Assembly (NCBI RefSeq): GCF_902859595.1
Contig: NZ_CADIJQ010000015.1
Coordinates: 1-64,000 of the forward strand
Reading direction: 5' to 3'
Source: Achromobacter kerstersii
Lineage (GTDB): Bacteria; Pseudomonadota; Gammaproteobacteria; Burkholderiales; Burkholderiaceae_B
Length of the DNA stretch: 64,000 nt
Shown piece by piece: positions 16,430 to 24,780 of this stretch. Every line of letters begins with the position of its first letter. Within the stretch, counting starts at the first letter, position 1. The position numbers and the translations under genes are program-made. Under the pieces are notes generated by a model. The model saw only the letters and a list, made by a program, of their open reading frames with translations. It did not search any database and had not been told where the DNA came from.

Positions 16430-17356
16430 TCATTTGCTGCTTTGCAGGATCGCCATGGCCTGGCGTTCCATGAACTCGCCCAGCGTATCGATGCCGCGCA
16501 ACTTCAGTATCGTGTTGCGCACGGCGGCTTCCACCAGCACCGCCAAGTTGCGGCCAGCGGCCACTTGCAGCATCACCTTGCGCACGGGCAGGCCCAGCAT
16601 GTCTTGCGTGATGTCTTGCAGCGGCAGGCGTTCGAACTTGTCCTGCGCGGTGGCGCGCACCAGATGCACGATGAGCTTCAAGCGCATCTTCCGGCGCACC
16701 GAGGTTTCGCCGAAGATGGTGCGGATGTCGAGCAAACCCAGGCCACGCACTTCCAGCAGATTCTGCAGCAGTTGGGGGCAGTGGCCTTCGATCATGTTGG
16801 GCGCGGTGCGTGAGAATTCCACGGCGTCATCGGCCACCAGACCGTGTCCGCGCGAAATCAGTTCGAGTGCCAGTTCGCTTTTGCCCAGGCCCGATTCACC
16901 GGTGATCAGCACGCCCAAACCCAGCACGTCCAGAAACACGCCGTGCACGGTGGTGGTGGGTGCGAGCTTCTTGCCCAGATAGATGCGAAGCAGATCAATC
17001 AGCTGCGCCGCAGCCACGGGGGTGGACAACAGCGGCACCTGATGCTGATCGCATTGATCCACCAGATCTTGCGGGGGCGTCAGGCCGTCGGCCAGCAAAA
17101 TGGCGGGTACGCCGCCAATCAGCAGCTCGTCCATGTGGTGCATGCGGCGGCGCAGGTCGAAGCGCGTGTAATACGCCAGCTCTTCCTGCCCGAACACCTG
17201 GATGCGCGAGGGGTGGATCAGGTTCAAGTGGCCGACCAGGTCAGCGGCCGCCATGCCGTCATCGGGAATGGCGCGGTCTGCCGCGCCTTGGCCCGAAATC
17301 CAGTTAAAGGGGATTTTGTCGGCGTTGTCGTCGACGAGTTCCTGCACCGTGAGCAT
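16430..17356 (-). CDS. hprK: HPr kinase/phosphorylase
   Basis: Phosphorylates and dephosphorylates HPr on serine; in proteobacteria it belongs to an incomplete regulatory phosphotransferase chain with PtsN. Walker A is GESGLGKS at residues 153-160, followed by the conserved ADDAVEF segment and a C-terminal KVMLQVAAGRNLAVLVE signature. The N-terminal HPrK_N domain (residues 1-130) is present. Length is 308 aa, as usual. It follows ptsN with an 18-nt gap on the same strand. Confidence 0.95.
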   Translation of the reverse strand: MLTVQELVDDNADKIPFNWISGQGAADRAIPDDGMAAADLVGHLNLIHPSRIQVFGQEELAYYTRFDLRRRMHHMDELLIGGVPAILLADGLTPPQDLVDQCDQHQVPLLSTPVAAAQLIDLLRIYLGKKLAPTTTVHGVFLDVLGLGVLITGESGLGKSELALELISRGHGLVADDAVEFSRTAPNMIEGHCPQLLQNLLEVRGLGLLDIRTIFGETSVRRKMRLKLIVHLVRATAQDKFERLPLQDITQDMLGLPVRKVMLQVAAGRNLAVLVEAAVRNTILKLRGIDTLGEFMERQAMAILQSSK

Positions 17357-17374
17357 GGCAGCGTTTCCGCGTGG

Positions 17375-17830
17375 TCAGAGTTGGCCGGTCGTGAGCATCT
17401 TGTGGACGATGGCCGGATCGGCCTCCGTGGCCAGGGCTTCACGCAATGCCTTGTTCGACATGAGCTGCGCGAGTTCGGCCAGGATGTCCAAGTGCTGCTG
17501 CGTGGCCGTTTCCGGCACCAGCAGACAGAGCAGCATCGACACGGGTTGCCCATCGGGCGCGTCAAAGGAAATGGGCTGCGCCAGGCGGATGAACGCCGCC
17601 AGCGCCTGCTCAAGTCCCTTTACTCGGCCGTGAGGAACGGCCACGCCCTGCCCAAGAGCAGTGGAGCCAAGACGTTCCCGGGCAAACAGGCTGTCGAACA
17701 CGAGCGCTCGTGCCAAGCCATGGTTGTTTTCAAAAAGAAGGCCAGCTTGTTCGAACGCCCGTTTCTTGCTCGTTGCGAGCATATCGAGCACGACGTTGCC
17801 GGCGGGTAGGATGCGCGACAAATGATTCAT
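17375..17830 (-). CDS. ptsN: PTS IIA-like nitrogen-regulatory protein PtsN
   Basis: EIIA-Ntr regulator phosphorylated on a histidine by the PTS-Ntr phosphorelay. It modulates potassium transport and stress systems in other proteobacteria. The 151-aa protein has the phospho-acceptor His67 in the motif GVAVPHGRV and the PTS_EIIA_2 fold throughout. It lies between hpf and hprK. The start at 17830 gives the normal N terminus (MNHLSRILPAGNVVLD). No Shine-Dalgarno sequence precedes this ATG; instead a TATAAT hexamer ends only 6 nt upstream, suggesting a leaderless transcript. Confidence 0.94.
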   Translation of the reverse strand: MNHLSRILPAGNVVLDMLATSKKRAFEQAGLLFENNHGLARALVFDSLFARERLGSTALGQGVAVPHGRVKGLEQALAAFIRLAQPISFDAPDGQPVSMLLCLLVPETATQQHLDILAELAQLMSNKALREALATEADPAIVHKMLTTGQL

Positions 17831-17836
17831 CGGATC

Positions 17837-17863
17837 ATTATATGGTTATATGACGCAGTGCAA
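17837..17863 (-). promoter_or_regulatory. Candidate ptsN promoter, leaderless
   Basis: On the minus strand, TTGCAC (17863-17858) and a perfect TATAAT (17842-17837) are separated by 15 nt. Initiation 6-7 nt downstream of the -10 box would fall at or next to the A of the ptsN ATG (17830). The 15-nt spacer is shorter than optimal. The promoter is inferred from sequence only. Confidence 0.45.
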
Positions 17864-18220
17864 TAAATTGGCCTCGTGCGGCGCCCATTGCGTAGGCGGC
17901 CGACGGCATGGCAAGAGCGACAGCATAGACTGATCACGATGGATTGTGGGCATTCCGGTGCGCAGATACCCCTCAAAACGCGGGATTTGGCCGGAATCAG
18001 CGCATAAGTGGGAAAACGAGGACGCAACGCGAATTCGCCGGCAAGACCGGGAATGGAGGGACACAGCTGGGGGATGGGGTAATACAGGACGGGTAGTGCA
18101 GGAGGGGAGTCTTGCCGATGCCCCGGCTGGACTGACGTCTAGCGGGACACCGGGACTTAGGCAGGATTTTTCAATCGCTGTTTAACTCAATCGCTCAGGG
18201 CGAGTGATCATGAAGCGCGG
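17864..18220. other. Intergenic stretch between ptsN and hpf, no gene seen
   Basis: About 360 bp between hpf and the ptsN promoter. A 79-codon plus-strand frame at 17946-18185 has no recognisable domain, no good ribosome site and an unlikely composition, so I do not call it. The gap is wide for neighbours that are usually close, and implies separate transcription of ptsN. Confidence 0.5.
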
Positions 18221-18559
18221 TTACTGCTGGGGTGGCGAAAGAATCGCCGCTTGCCGCTTCACGGACTCCGCTGAGTGACTACGTACCTTGTCCTTGTGCT
18301 TGATGACCTGACGGTCGACTTTGTCAGCAAGAAGGTCTATGGCTGCATAGAGGTTTTCATCGGTTGCTTCACAATGAATGTCCTTACCGCTTAGACGCAT
18401 GGTGATTTCGGCTCTATGCCGCAGGGGCTCTACTGAGAGCATGACCTGGGTATCGATGACGTGATCGAAATGCCGCAGCACTCGCGCCAATTTGTTCATG
18501 ACATATTCCCGTATTGCCGGGGTGACGTCGAGGTGACGACCGCAGATGCTCAGGTTCAT
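18221..18559 (-). CDS. hpf: Ribosome hibernation-promoting factor, short type
   Basis: Small protein of the S30AE family that binds the 30S decoding region and stabilises inactive ribosomes in stationary phase. Older annotation calls it sigma-54 modulation protein because it usually neighbours rpoN. The 112-aa product holds only the S30AE domain, without the C-terminal dimerisation domain of the long form. It begins MNLSICGRHLDVTPAIREYV. A strong AAGGAG ribosome site lies 8 nt before the ATG. The gene follows lptB after a 221-bp gap. Confidence 0.93.
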   Translation of the reverse strand: MNLSICGRHLDVTPAIREYVMNKLARVLRHFDHVIDTQVMLSVEPLRHRAEITMRLSGKDIHCEATDENLYAAIDLLADKVDRQVIKHKDKVRSHSAESVKRQAAILSPPQQ

Positions 18560-18780
18560 AGTGTGCTCTCCTTCTAAAAGAGAAAAAATGGTTGCGCAAA
18601 ATGCGCGGTGATGTCTTTAGGCGTTCTCCTTGATTGGGTGGGTGCGTTTAGTACTAGTGTATAGACTCGGGCCGATAAAACAAGCTGACCTAGCGCAAGA
18701 ACATGGCATTTTTATGGCGCAAGCCCTAGGGAGTATTCGCCTTGGCCCGAGAGGGGCCTAGGGGTCTTCCCCAGGGCCTG

Positions 18781-19575
18781 TTACATGCGGAAGTGCTCGC
18801 CCAGATAGACGCGGCGAACGGCCGGATCGCCCACGATTTCGTCGGGGTGGCCATCAGTCAGCACCTTGCCTTCGCTGATGATGTAGGCGCGGTCGCAGAT
18901 GCCCAGCGTTTCGCGCACGTTGTGGTCGGTGATCAGCACGCCGATGCCGCGGCCCTTCAGGAACCGCACGATGCGCTGGATTTCAATCACGGCGATAGGG
19001 TCCACGCCGGCAAACGGTTCATCCAACAGAATGAAGCGCGGGCTGGTGGCCAACGCCCGCGCGATTTCCACGCGGCGGCGTTCACCGCCCGACAGCGAAA
19101 TAGCGGCGTTGCTGCGGATGTGGCCAATCTGAAGCTCTTCCAGCAGCGATTCCATTTGCTCGTTGATCTTCGGCGTGGACAGCGGCCGGCCATCAGGACC
19201 CAGCTGCAATTCGAGCACGGCGCGGATGTTCTGTTCGACCGTCAGCCGGCGGAACACGGACGCGTCCTGCGGCAGGTACGACAGGCCCATGCGCGCGCGC
19301 TTGTGAATCGGCATCGCGGTGATGACGGAACCGTCGATCTCGATGCGGCCGGCGTCTGCCGGCACCAGGCCCACGATCATGTAGAAGCTGGTGGTCTTGC
19401 CGGCGCCGTTGGGGCCCAACAGGCCGACGACTTCGCCGCTGACCACGGACAGGGACACATCCTGCACCACGGTCCGGCCGTTATAGGTCTTGCGCAAACC
19501 GGTTGCGCGCAGGCTGCCCTGCTTGACCCCCGAGGGGGAGGAGGTCACGGGTGTCGGCACAGAAGGTTGATTCAT
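18781..19575 (-). CDS. lptB: LPS export ABC transporter ATPase LptB
   Basis: ATPase that powers extraction of lipopolysaccharide from the inner membrane with LptF, LptG and LptC. Walker A GPNGAGKT is at residues 54-61, the signature LSGGERRR near 160 and Walker B FILLDEPFAGVDP shortly after. A 20-residue Pro/Ser-rich extension precedes the family start, making it 264 aa instead of about 241. It is the last gene of the kdsD-kdsC-lptC-lptA-lptB series, 33 nt after lptA. Confidence 0.96.
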   Translation of the reverse strand: MNQPSVPTPVTSSPSGVKQGSLRATGLRKTYNGRTVVQDVSLSVVSGEVVGLLGPNGAGKTTSFYMIVGLVPADAGRIEIDGSVITAMPIHKRARMGLSYLPQDASVFRRLTVEQNIRAVLELQLGPDGRPLSTPKINEQMESLLEELQIGHIRSNAAISLSGGERRRVEIARALATSPRFILLDEPFAGVDPIAVIEIQRIVRFLKGRGIGVLITDHNVRETLGICDRAYIISEGKVLTDGHPDEIVGDPAVRRVYLGEHFRM

Positions 19576-19608
19576 CGTGGGTGCGTATGGTGTTGCATGG
19601 GGGGCGCT

Positions 19609-20256
19609 TTAGCGCCCTTTCTTTGCGGCTTGCTGCTTGCGGCATTCAGCCACGGCGGCATCCGACTTGGCGCGCGGTTCGGCCACCGAGCGCACCCGGC
19701 CACCCGCCGCAGCGGAGTTGGGGCCGCCCTGAGCTTCGTAGGTGCCGGTTTTTTCGTTGTAGCGTACCCGTTCGCCGCGAATCGTGTCGAACGGTTTGCC
19801 ACAGACGTAACGGATGACAACGGCCTGGCCGATCAGGTCGAACGTGCTTTTCGTGCCGTCGTATTCGGCGCGCAGGCCCTTGCCTTCGATGAGCTCGAAC
19901 GTGTCGGGGCGTTCCTGGCGGATCGTCACGACTTTGCCCTTGTTGGCGGTGGCGGTGCCGTACTGGCCGCCTTGCGCGTCTTCGTGCATTTCCAGCGTGT
20001 CGGACGTCAGCGTCATCAAGCCGCGCGTCATGTTCACGTTGCCAGTGAACACGCTTTGTTTCTTCACGTCGTCGTAGTGCAGCGTGTCCGACAGGATCAG
20101 CGTGCTGGGCTCTTCAGCGGGGGCCGCCTTGCTGGAGCCGGCGGCGGGCTTCGCAGCCGCGTCCTGCGCGTGCGCCGGCGCAAACACCGAAGCCGTCAGC
20201 AGAACGGCGCCAAGCAGGCGAGTCGTCGGGGCAAGGAGAGTCCGAAGGTCGGTCAT
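19609..20256 (-). CDS. lptA: LPS transport periplasmic protein LptA
   Basis: Periplasmic bridge protein that passes lipopolysaccharide from LptC to the outer-membrane LptD/E. A signal peptide of about 30 residues ends APAHA. The OstA/LptA beta-jellyroll covers about residues 50-175 and begins LILSDTLHYDDVKKQSVFTGNV. A low-complexity Ala/Arg/Lys tail follows. Length is 215 aa. Its ATG overlaps the lptC stop by 4 bp (ATGA), so translation is coupled. Confidence 0.94.
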   Translation of the reverse strand: MTDLRTLLAPTTRLLGAVLLTASVFAPAHAQDAAAKPAAGSSKAAPAEEPSTLILSDTLHYDDVKKQSVFTGNVNMTRGLMTLTSDTLEMHEDAQGGQYGTATANKGKVVTIRQERPDTFELIEGKGLRAEYDGTKSTFDLIGQAVVIRYVCGKPFDTIRGERVRYNEKTGTYEAQGGPNSAAAGGRVRSVAEPRAKSDAAVAECRKQQAAKKGR

Positions 20257-20885
20257 GGTTTCTTCTGGTCAGAGTTGTTGGCGGGTATCTCGGTCCGGCG
20301 TTGTTGCTTGCCTTCGGAACCGGCAATTTCAACATCCGTCGACGCCGACACCTGCAATTGGCGTGTTTTGTTGTTGTAGTGCATGCCCTTGCCGTTCATC
20401 CGCGAACGGCCCTTGATCACCTCGGCGGGCAGGTCGGTAAAGACCACATCGTCGTCGGGCAGGATGATCAGTTGCTGGCTGCGCACGTCCAGCACGTCAT
20501 TGTTGGCGTCGGGCTGGCGGTGCACGTGGGCGTCGCCGTTCATGACGATGCGCTTGCCGCCTTGCTCCATCACCGCAGTCTTCGAAACACCTACCGTGAT
20601 CGGGTTGGCTTCGCGTTGGCCCACCGCGCGCGGCGCGGTGATGTGATACGAGTCATCGTCCGGGAAATGTTCCGCGTAATCGCCTTCCAGCCGGTTGATG
20701 GGGCGTCCGGTGGGGTCGGTGCGCAACATCACGAAGTTGCGCGACCAGGCGTCCATTTCATGCGTGATGCGGCGGGGCGGGTCCACCTGGATGGCGCGCT
20801 GCGCGTAATCGGCCGCCCACCACGAGCTGGTGACCAGCACCAGCAGCAGGAACAGCGCGATCAGGGAAGGAAAACGTTCTTTCAT
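20253..20885 (-). CDS. lptC: LPS export protein LptC
   Basis: Bitopic inner-membrane protein that receives lipopolysaccharide from LptBFG and hands it to LptA. It starts MKERFPSLIALFLLLVLV, so residues 7-23 form the single membrane anchor; the rest is a periplasmic jellyroll. The frame is open 85 codons further upstream, but those residues are an out-of-frame shadow of kdsC. Length from the ATG at 20885 is 210 aa. It overlaps lptA by 4 bp and lies 37 nt after kdsC. Confidence 0.93.
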   Translation of the reverse strand: MKERFPSLIALFLLLVLVTSSWWAADYAQRAIQVDPPRRITHEMDAWSRNFVMLRTDPTGRPINRLEGDYAEHFPDDDSYHITAPRAVGQREANPITVGVSKTAVMEQGGKRIVMNGDAHVHRQPDANNDVLDVRSQQLIILPDDDVVFTDLPAEVIKGRSRMNGKGMHYNNKTRQLQVSASTDVEIAGSEGKQQRRTEIPANNSDQKKP

Positions 20886-20922
20886 CGGGTTCGCCACAAG
20901 GGCGGTTGGGGGGTCAGAGCGG

Positions 20923-21531
20923 TCATTGGATGGCGCCAGGGCCGAGCAGGCCCGGCGCCGCCAGGAACGCGCCCAGGCGTCCCTGCGAAGCCAGCAGCAG
21001 ATCGCAGCATTCGCGCACCGCGCCGCTGCCGCCCGGTTGCGTGGAAACCCAGTGCGCAGCCTGGCTGACATAGCCCGGCGCGTTTGGCACGCTGGCGGCA
21101 AAGCCCGCGCGCTGCATGGCCGGCAGGTCGATGATGTCATCGCCCATATAGCCGGTTTGGTTCAGTTGGACACCCGAGCGCTGCGCAAGTTCGGCCAGCG
21201 CCGCACCCTTGTCGCGCACACCCTGCATGACTTCCGCAATGCCCAGTTCGGCGGCGCGGCGCGCCACGATGGGGCCGGATCGGCCTGTCATCAGCGCCAC
21301 CGTCAGCCCGCCTTCCATCAGCAGGCGCAGGCCGTGGCCGTCCAGGGCGTTGAAGCGCTTTTGCAGTTCGCCGTTTTCGCCGTAGTACAGGCTGCCGTCG
21401 GTCAGCACGCCGTCGACATCGAACACCATCAAGCGAACCGTCGCGGCGCGGTCGCACACGGTGGCGGGAATACGGGCAAGCACCAGCGCTTCGGCCGGGT
21501 GAGTCACGGAAGCAGGAAGAGTCATAGTCAT
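20923..21531 (-). CDS. kdsC: 3-deoxy-D-manno-octulosonate 8-phosphate phosphatase KdsC
   Basis: HAD phosphatase that releases Kdo from Kdo-8-phosphate for LPS inner-core synthesis. Motif I is FDVDGVLTDGSLYY near residues 35-48, motif II ALMTGRSG near 85, and motif IV GYMGDDIIDLPAM near 140. Length is 202 aa, slightly above the E. coli protein. Its ATG overlaps the kdsD stop by 4 bp. Together with kdsD it supplies two steps of Kdo synthesis next to the LPS export genes. Confidence 0.94.
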   Translation of the reverse strand: MTMTLPASVTHPAEALVLARIPATVCDRAATVRLMVFDVDGVLTDGSLYYGENGELQKRFNALDGHGLRLLMEGGLTVALMTGRSGPIVARRAAELGIAEVMQGVRDKGAALAELAQRSGVQLNQTGYMGDDIIDLPAMQRAGFAASVPNAPGYVSQAAHWVSTQPGGSGAVRECCDLLLASQGRLGAFLAAPGLLGPGAIQ

Positions 21532-22517
21532 ACCACTTTAGCGGCCATCAGATCATGCATATGCAAGGCGCCCAGCAGCGCGCCGTCGGAGTCCAGCACC
21601 AGCATCTGGTTGAGCCGCAGCTCGTCCATCTGTTGGGCGGCCTCGACGGCCAGCGCGTCGGGGTTGATGCTGCGTGGCGAACGGGTCATGCCCGCCTCCA
21701 CGGTCAGACTGCGGATATCGCCGTGCCGGGCGATCAGACGGCGCAAGTCGCCGTCGGTGAAGATGCCCAGCGGGCGGTGCTGCGCGTCGGTCACCACCGT
21801 CATGCCCATGCCCTTGGCGGACATGACTTCCAGCGCTTGCGACACGGGGGTGCCGGCCAGCACGATCGGCAAGGCGTTGCCCTGGCGCATGACGTCGCGC
21901 ACGTGCGTCAGCAGGCGGCGGCCGAGCGCGCCACCCGGATGCGACCGGGCGAAGTCCTGCGGGCCGAAGCCGCGCGCTTCCAGGCAGGCCACGGCCAGGG
22001 CGTCGCCCAGGGCCAGCGCCGCGGTGGTGCTGGCTGTGGGCGCCAGATTCAGCGGGCAGGCTTCCTGCGCCACGCTGCCGTCCAGGTGCACGTCGGCCAG
22101 CAGGGCCAGTTCGGATTGCGGGTTGCCGGTGATCGCCACCAGCTTGGCGCCCATGCGGCGGGCTACGGGCAGGATGGTCAGCAGCTCTTGCCCCGCGCCC
22201 GAGTACGACACGGCGATCACCACGTCGTCCTGCGTGATCATGCCCAGGTCGCCATGCACGGCTTCGGCGGCGTGCACGAAAAAGGCGGGCGTGCCGGTCG
22301 AGGCGAACGTCGCCGCGATCTTGCGGGCAATATGGCCGGTCTTGCCGATGCCCGTGACCACCACGCGGCCACGGCACGCGAGCAACAGCGCGACCACTTG
22401 GGTAAAGGAGTCGTCCAGTCGTGCGGACAGGTCCAACAGGCCCTGGCTTTCGATTTGCAGCGTGCGGCGAGCAGATGCCAGCGCGGTATCGGACGATGTA
22501 GAGGGATGATCAGTCAT
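21528..22517 (-). CDS. kdsD: D-arabinose 5-phosphate isomerase KdsD
   Basis: Converts ribulose 5-phosphate to arabinose 5-phosphate, the first committed step to Kdo. The SIS domain occupies about residues 35-170 with VVVTGIGKTGHIARKIAATF and SYSGAGQELL. Two CBS domains follow at about 205-325 (HPGGALGRRLL marks the junction). Length is 329 aa. It heads the kdsD-kdsC-lptCAB operon and is divergent from purT. Confidence 0.94.
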   Translation of the reverse strand: MTDHPSTSSDTALASARRTLQIESQGLLDLSARLDDSFTQVVALLLACRGRVVVTGIGKTGHIARKIAATFASTGTPAFFVHAAEAVHGDLGMITQDDVVIAVSYSGAGQELLTILPVARRMGAKLVAITGNPQSELALLADVHLDGSVAQEACPLNLAPTASTTAALALGDALAVACLEARGFGPQDFARSHPGGALGRRLLTHVRDVMRQGNALPIVLAGTPVSQALEVMSAKGMGMTVVTDAQHRPLGIFTDGDLRRLIARHGDIRSLTVEAGMTRSPRSINPDALAVEAAQQMDELRLNQMLVLDSDGALLGALHMHDLMAAKVV

Positions 22518-22621
22518 TCAGAGATTTTAATATCAGTGGGCGCGTTTGCCCCCGGCAGGGGGGTATGGCATTCTGGCGGCTCATTTCAACGGCTTTCAAT
22601 CCTTCACTCCAGGCCCGCTCC

Positions 22622-23839
22622 ATGTCCAGCATTTCCAGCCCCGTCCTTGGCACGCCCTTGTCCCCCTTGGCCACCCGAGTCATGTTGCTCGGATCGGGCG
22701 AATTGGGCAAAGAGGTCATCATTGCCCTGCAAAGGCTGGGCGTGGAAGTCATTGCCGTGGATCGGTATGCCGACGCCCCGGGCCATCAGGTGGCGCACCG
22801 GGCGCATGTGGTCTCCATGACCGACGCGGACGCCCTGAAGAAGATCATCGAGCAAGAGCGGCCGCACGTTATTGTCCCCGAAATCGAAGCCATTGCCACC
22901 AGTTTGCTGGTAGAGCTGGAAGCCGCCGGCGTGGCGCGCGTGACGCCGACCGCCCGCGCAGCCCAACTGACCATGAACCGCGAGGGCATCCGCCGCCTGG
23001 CCGCCGAGACGCTTGGCCTGCCGACGTCCCCGTACCGCTTTGTCGACACCGAAGAAGAATTGCGCGCCGCCATCGACGGCGGCATCGGCTACCCCTGCGT
23101 CATCAAGCCCGTCATGTCCTCGTCGGGCAAGGGCCAATCGGTCATCAAGAGCGCCGACGACGTTGCGGCCTCCTGGCGCTATGCCCAGGAAGGCGGCCGG
23201 GTGGGCGGCGGCCGCGCCATTGTTGAAGGCTTTATCCGCTTTGACTACGAAATTACCTTGCTGACCGTGCGCGCCCGTGGCGCCGACGGCAAGGTCGAAA
23301 CCCGGTACTGCGAGCCCATTGGCCACAAGCAGGTCGACGGCGATTACGTCGAAAGCTGGCAGCCGCACCCGATGTCGCCCGCCGCGCTTGAACGCGCACG
23401 GGAAATCGCGCTGGCCGTCACGTCCGACCTGGGCGGGCTGGGCATCTTCGGCGTGGAACTCTTTGTGGCGGGCGACCAAGTGTGGTTTTCGGAAGTCAGC
23501 CCGCGTCCCCACGACACCGGCATGGTCACCATGATCACCCAGGCCCAGAACGAGTTCGAGCTGCACGCCCGCGCGCTGTTGGGCTTGCCGGTGGACACCA
23601 GCCTGCGCCAGCCGGGGGCCAGCAGCGTCATCTACGGCGGGGTGGATGCCGCCGCCGTGTCGTTCCACAACGTCGCCGAGGCCCTGACCGAGTCCGGCAC
23701 TGACATCCGCCTGTTCGGCAAGCCTGAGTCCTTCGTCAAGCGCCGCATGGGCGTGGGCCTGGCCGTGGCCGACGACGTCGCCGCCGCCCGCGCCAAGGCC
23801 AAGCGCGTGTCCGCCGCCGTGTCCGTCAAGGCGGGCTGA
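22622..23839 (+). CDS. purT: Formate-dependent phosphoribosylglycinamide formyltransferase
   Basis: ATP-grasp enzyme that makes formyl-GAR directly from formate in purine synthesis, an alternative to folate-dependent PurN. The N-terminal segment RVMLLGSGELGKEV, the ATP-grasp core (CVIKPVMSSSGKGQSVIK near residues 160-177) and EVSPRPHDTGMVT are intact. The frame is open 19 codons upstream of the chosen ATG; MSSISSPVLGTPLSP fits the family start. Length is 405 aa. It is divergent from kdsD, and a repeat array follows it. Confidence 0.94.
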   Translation: MSSISSPVLGTPLSPLATRVMLLGSGELGKEVIIALQRLGVEVIAVDRYADAPGHQVAHRAHVVSMTDADALKKIIEQERPHVIVPEIEAIATSLLVELEAAGVARVTPTARAAQLTMNREGIRRLAAETLGLPTSPYRFVDTEEELRAAIDGGIGYPCVIKPVMSSSGKGQSVIKSADDVAASWRYAQEGGRVGGGRAIVEGFIRFDYEITLLTVRARGADGKVETRYCEPIGHKQVDGDYVESWQPHPMSPAALERAREIALAVTSDLGGLGIFGVELFVAGDQVWFSEVSPRPHDTGMVTMITQAQNEFELHARALLGLPVDTSLRQPGASSVIYGGVDAAAVSFHNVAEALTESGTDIRLFGKPESFVKRRMGVGLAVADDVAAARAKAKRVSAAVSVKAG

Positions 23840-23845
23840 TTCCCC

Positions 23846-23868
23846 GGGGCAATCGCTGCCCCGTTTGT
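23846..23868 (+). terminator. Weak candidate terminator after purT
   Basis: GGGGCA (23846-23851) pairs with TGCCCC (23857-23862) around a 5-base loop, followed by GTTTGT. It lies 7 nt after the purT stop. The T tract is poor, so efficiency is doubtful. Confidence 0.4.
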
Positions 23869-23887
23869 GGACCCCGCATTAGCCCCT

Positions 23888-23989
23888 GGCCCTGCATAGC
23901 CACCGGCCCCCCATAGCCCCCGGGCCCTCACAGCCGTCGGCCCTGCATAGCCACCGGCCCTGCATAGCCACCGGCCCCTCACAGCCACC
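23888..23989. repeat. 17-bp tandem repeat, about six copies, after purT
   Basis: Six adjacent copies of GGCCCTGCATAGCCACC or variants (16-18 bp) fill 23888-23989. Copies at 23888, 23939 and 23956 are identical; the others vary at several positions. They lie in the 395-bp gap between purT and the GbsR-type gene. No spacers separate them. Confidence 0.85.
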
Positions 23990-24159
23990 CGCCTCACGGC
24001 CGGTGGCTGTTTACATGCCCCGCCCGCCTGATCGTCCCCATTTTCCATGGCCTGTCACATTCTCAGGCTACGTTGACGCATTCCCATTCGCCCGCCAAGG
24101 CTTGCGGCAATACCCCTGCCGGCGATGTGGTTTGCGCTTTCGCACAGTTTGTTCGATAA

Positions 24160-24177
24160 TTTCAGGAATTACTGAAA
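24160..24177. promoter_or_regulatory. Palindromic candidate operator upstream of the gbsR-like gene
   Basis: TTTCAG-GAATTA-CTGAAA is a perfect palindrome with 6-bp arms and a 6-bp spacer, 58 nt upstream of the regulator ATG in an AT-richer patch. The size and symmetry suit a dimeric MarR/GbsR winged-helix protein, so autoregulation is plausible, but no binding data support it. Confidence 0.4.
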
Positions 24178-24234
24178 GCGGTGTAACGGTATCTAACAGC
24201 CAAACCGCACTCTTGACCCTGGCGCTGAACACTC

Positions 24235-24780
24235 ATGGAACTCACCCCTCAAAACGAACGTTTCGTCCTGCACTTTGGCGAAATGGGCAGCCGCTGGGGG
24301 GTCAACCGCACCGTCGGGCAAATCTACGCCCTGCTGTTTCTTCACCCTGAACCCCTGAACGCTGACGACATCGCCGAAACCCTCGGCTTTTCCCGTTCGA
24401 ACGTCAGCCTGGGGTTGAAAGAGCTGCAATCGTGGCGCCTGGTCAAGCTGATCCACCAAGTGGGCGACCGCCGCGACTATTTCGAGACGCCCAAAGACGT
24501 CTGGGAAATCTTCCGCATCCTGATGGAAGAAAAGCGCAAGCGCGAAATCGAACCCACGCTCACCCTGCTGCGCGACACGCTTCTTGAAGGGCCGTCAGGT
24601 CCTGAAGACGCCTACGCCCAGCAGCGCATGACCGAAATGCTGGAGCTCATCGAACTGTCCACGGGATGGTTCGATGAGGTTCAACGCCTGCCGCCAGAGA
24701 CCCTTCAAACCCTGATGAAAATGGGTTCGAAAGTGCAAAAAGTACTGGGCTTCGCCGGCAAATTGCGGGGCAAGGGCTGA
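24235..24780 (+). CDS. GbsR/MarR-family transcriptional regulator
   Basis: Winged-helix regulator of the GbsR branch of the MarR superfamily (181 aa). The HTH region runs about residues 20-85 (TVGQIYALLFLHPEPLNADD then FSRSNVSLGLKELQSWRLVK), followed by a beta wing (GDRRDYFETPKDVWEI) and a helical C terminus for dimerisation. GbsR proteins in Bacillus sense choline, but many homologues have unknown ligands. It lies 127 bp upstream of cydA on the same strand, so it may control the cytochrome bd operon; that link is inferred from position only. Confidence 0.85.
   Translation: MELTPQNERFVLHFGEMGSRWGVNRTVGQIYALLFLHPEPLNADDIAETLGFSRSNVSLGLKELQSWRLVKLIHQVGDRRDYFETPKDVWEIFRILMEEKRKREIEPTLTLLRDTLLEGPSGPEDAYAQQRMTEMLELIELSTGWFDEVQRLPPETLQTLMKMGSKVQKVLGFAGKLRGKG

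Noticed and set aside
17946..18185. 79-codon plus-strand frame between ptsN and hpf
   Set aside because: No ribosome site, no domain, unusual composition; likely chance.
18742..20379. 545-codon plus-strand frame over lptA and lptB
   Set aside because: Antisense shadow; the minus strand carries complete LptA and LptB with all motifs.
20830..22509. 559-codon plus-strand frame over kdsC and kdsD
   Set aside because: Antisense of two well-recognised Kdo genes; no domain of its own.
23632..24048. 138-codon minus-strand frame with Gly/Tyr/Ala repeats after purT
   Set aside because: The repeats simply translate the 17-bp DNA array, and the rest is antisense to purT.
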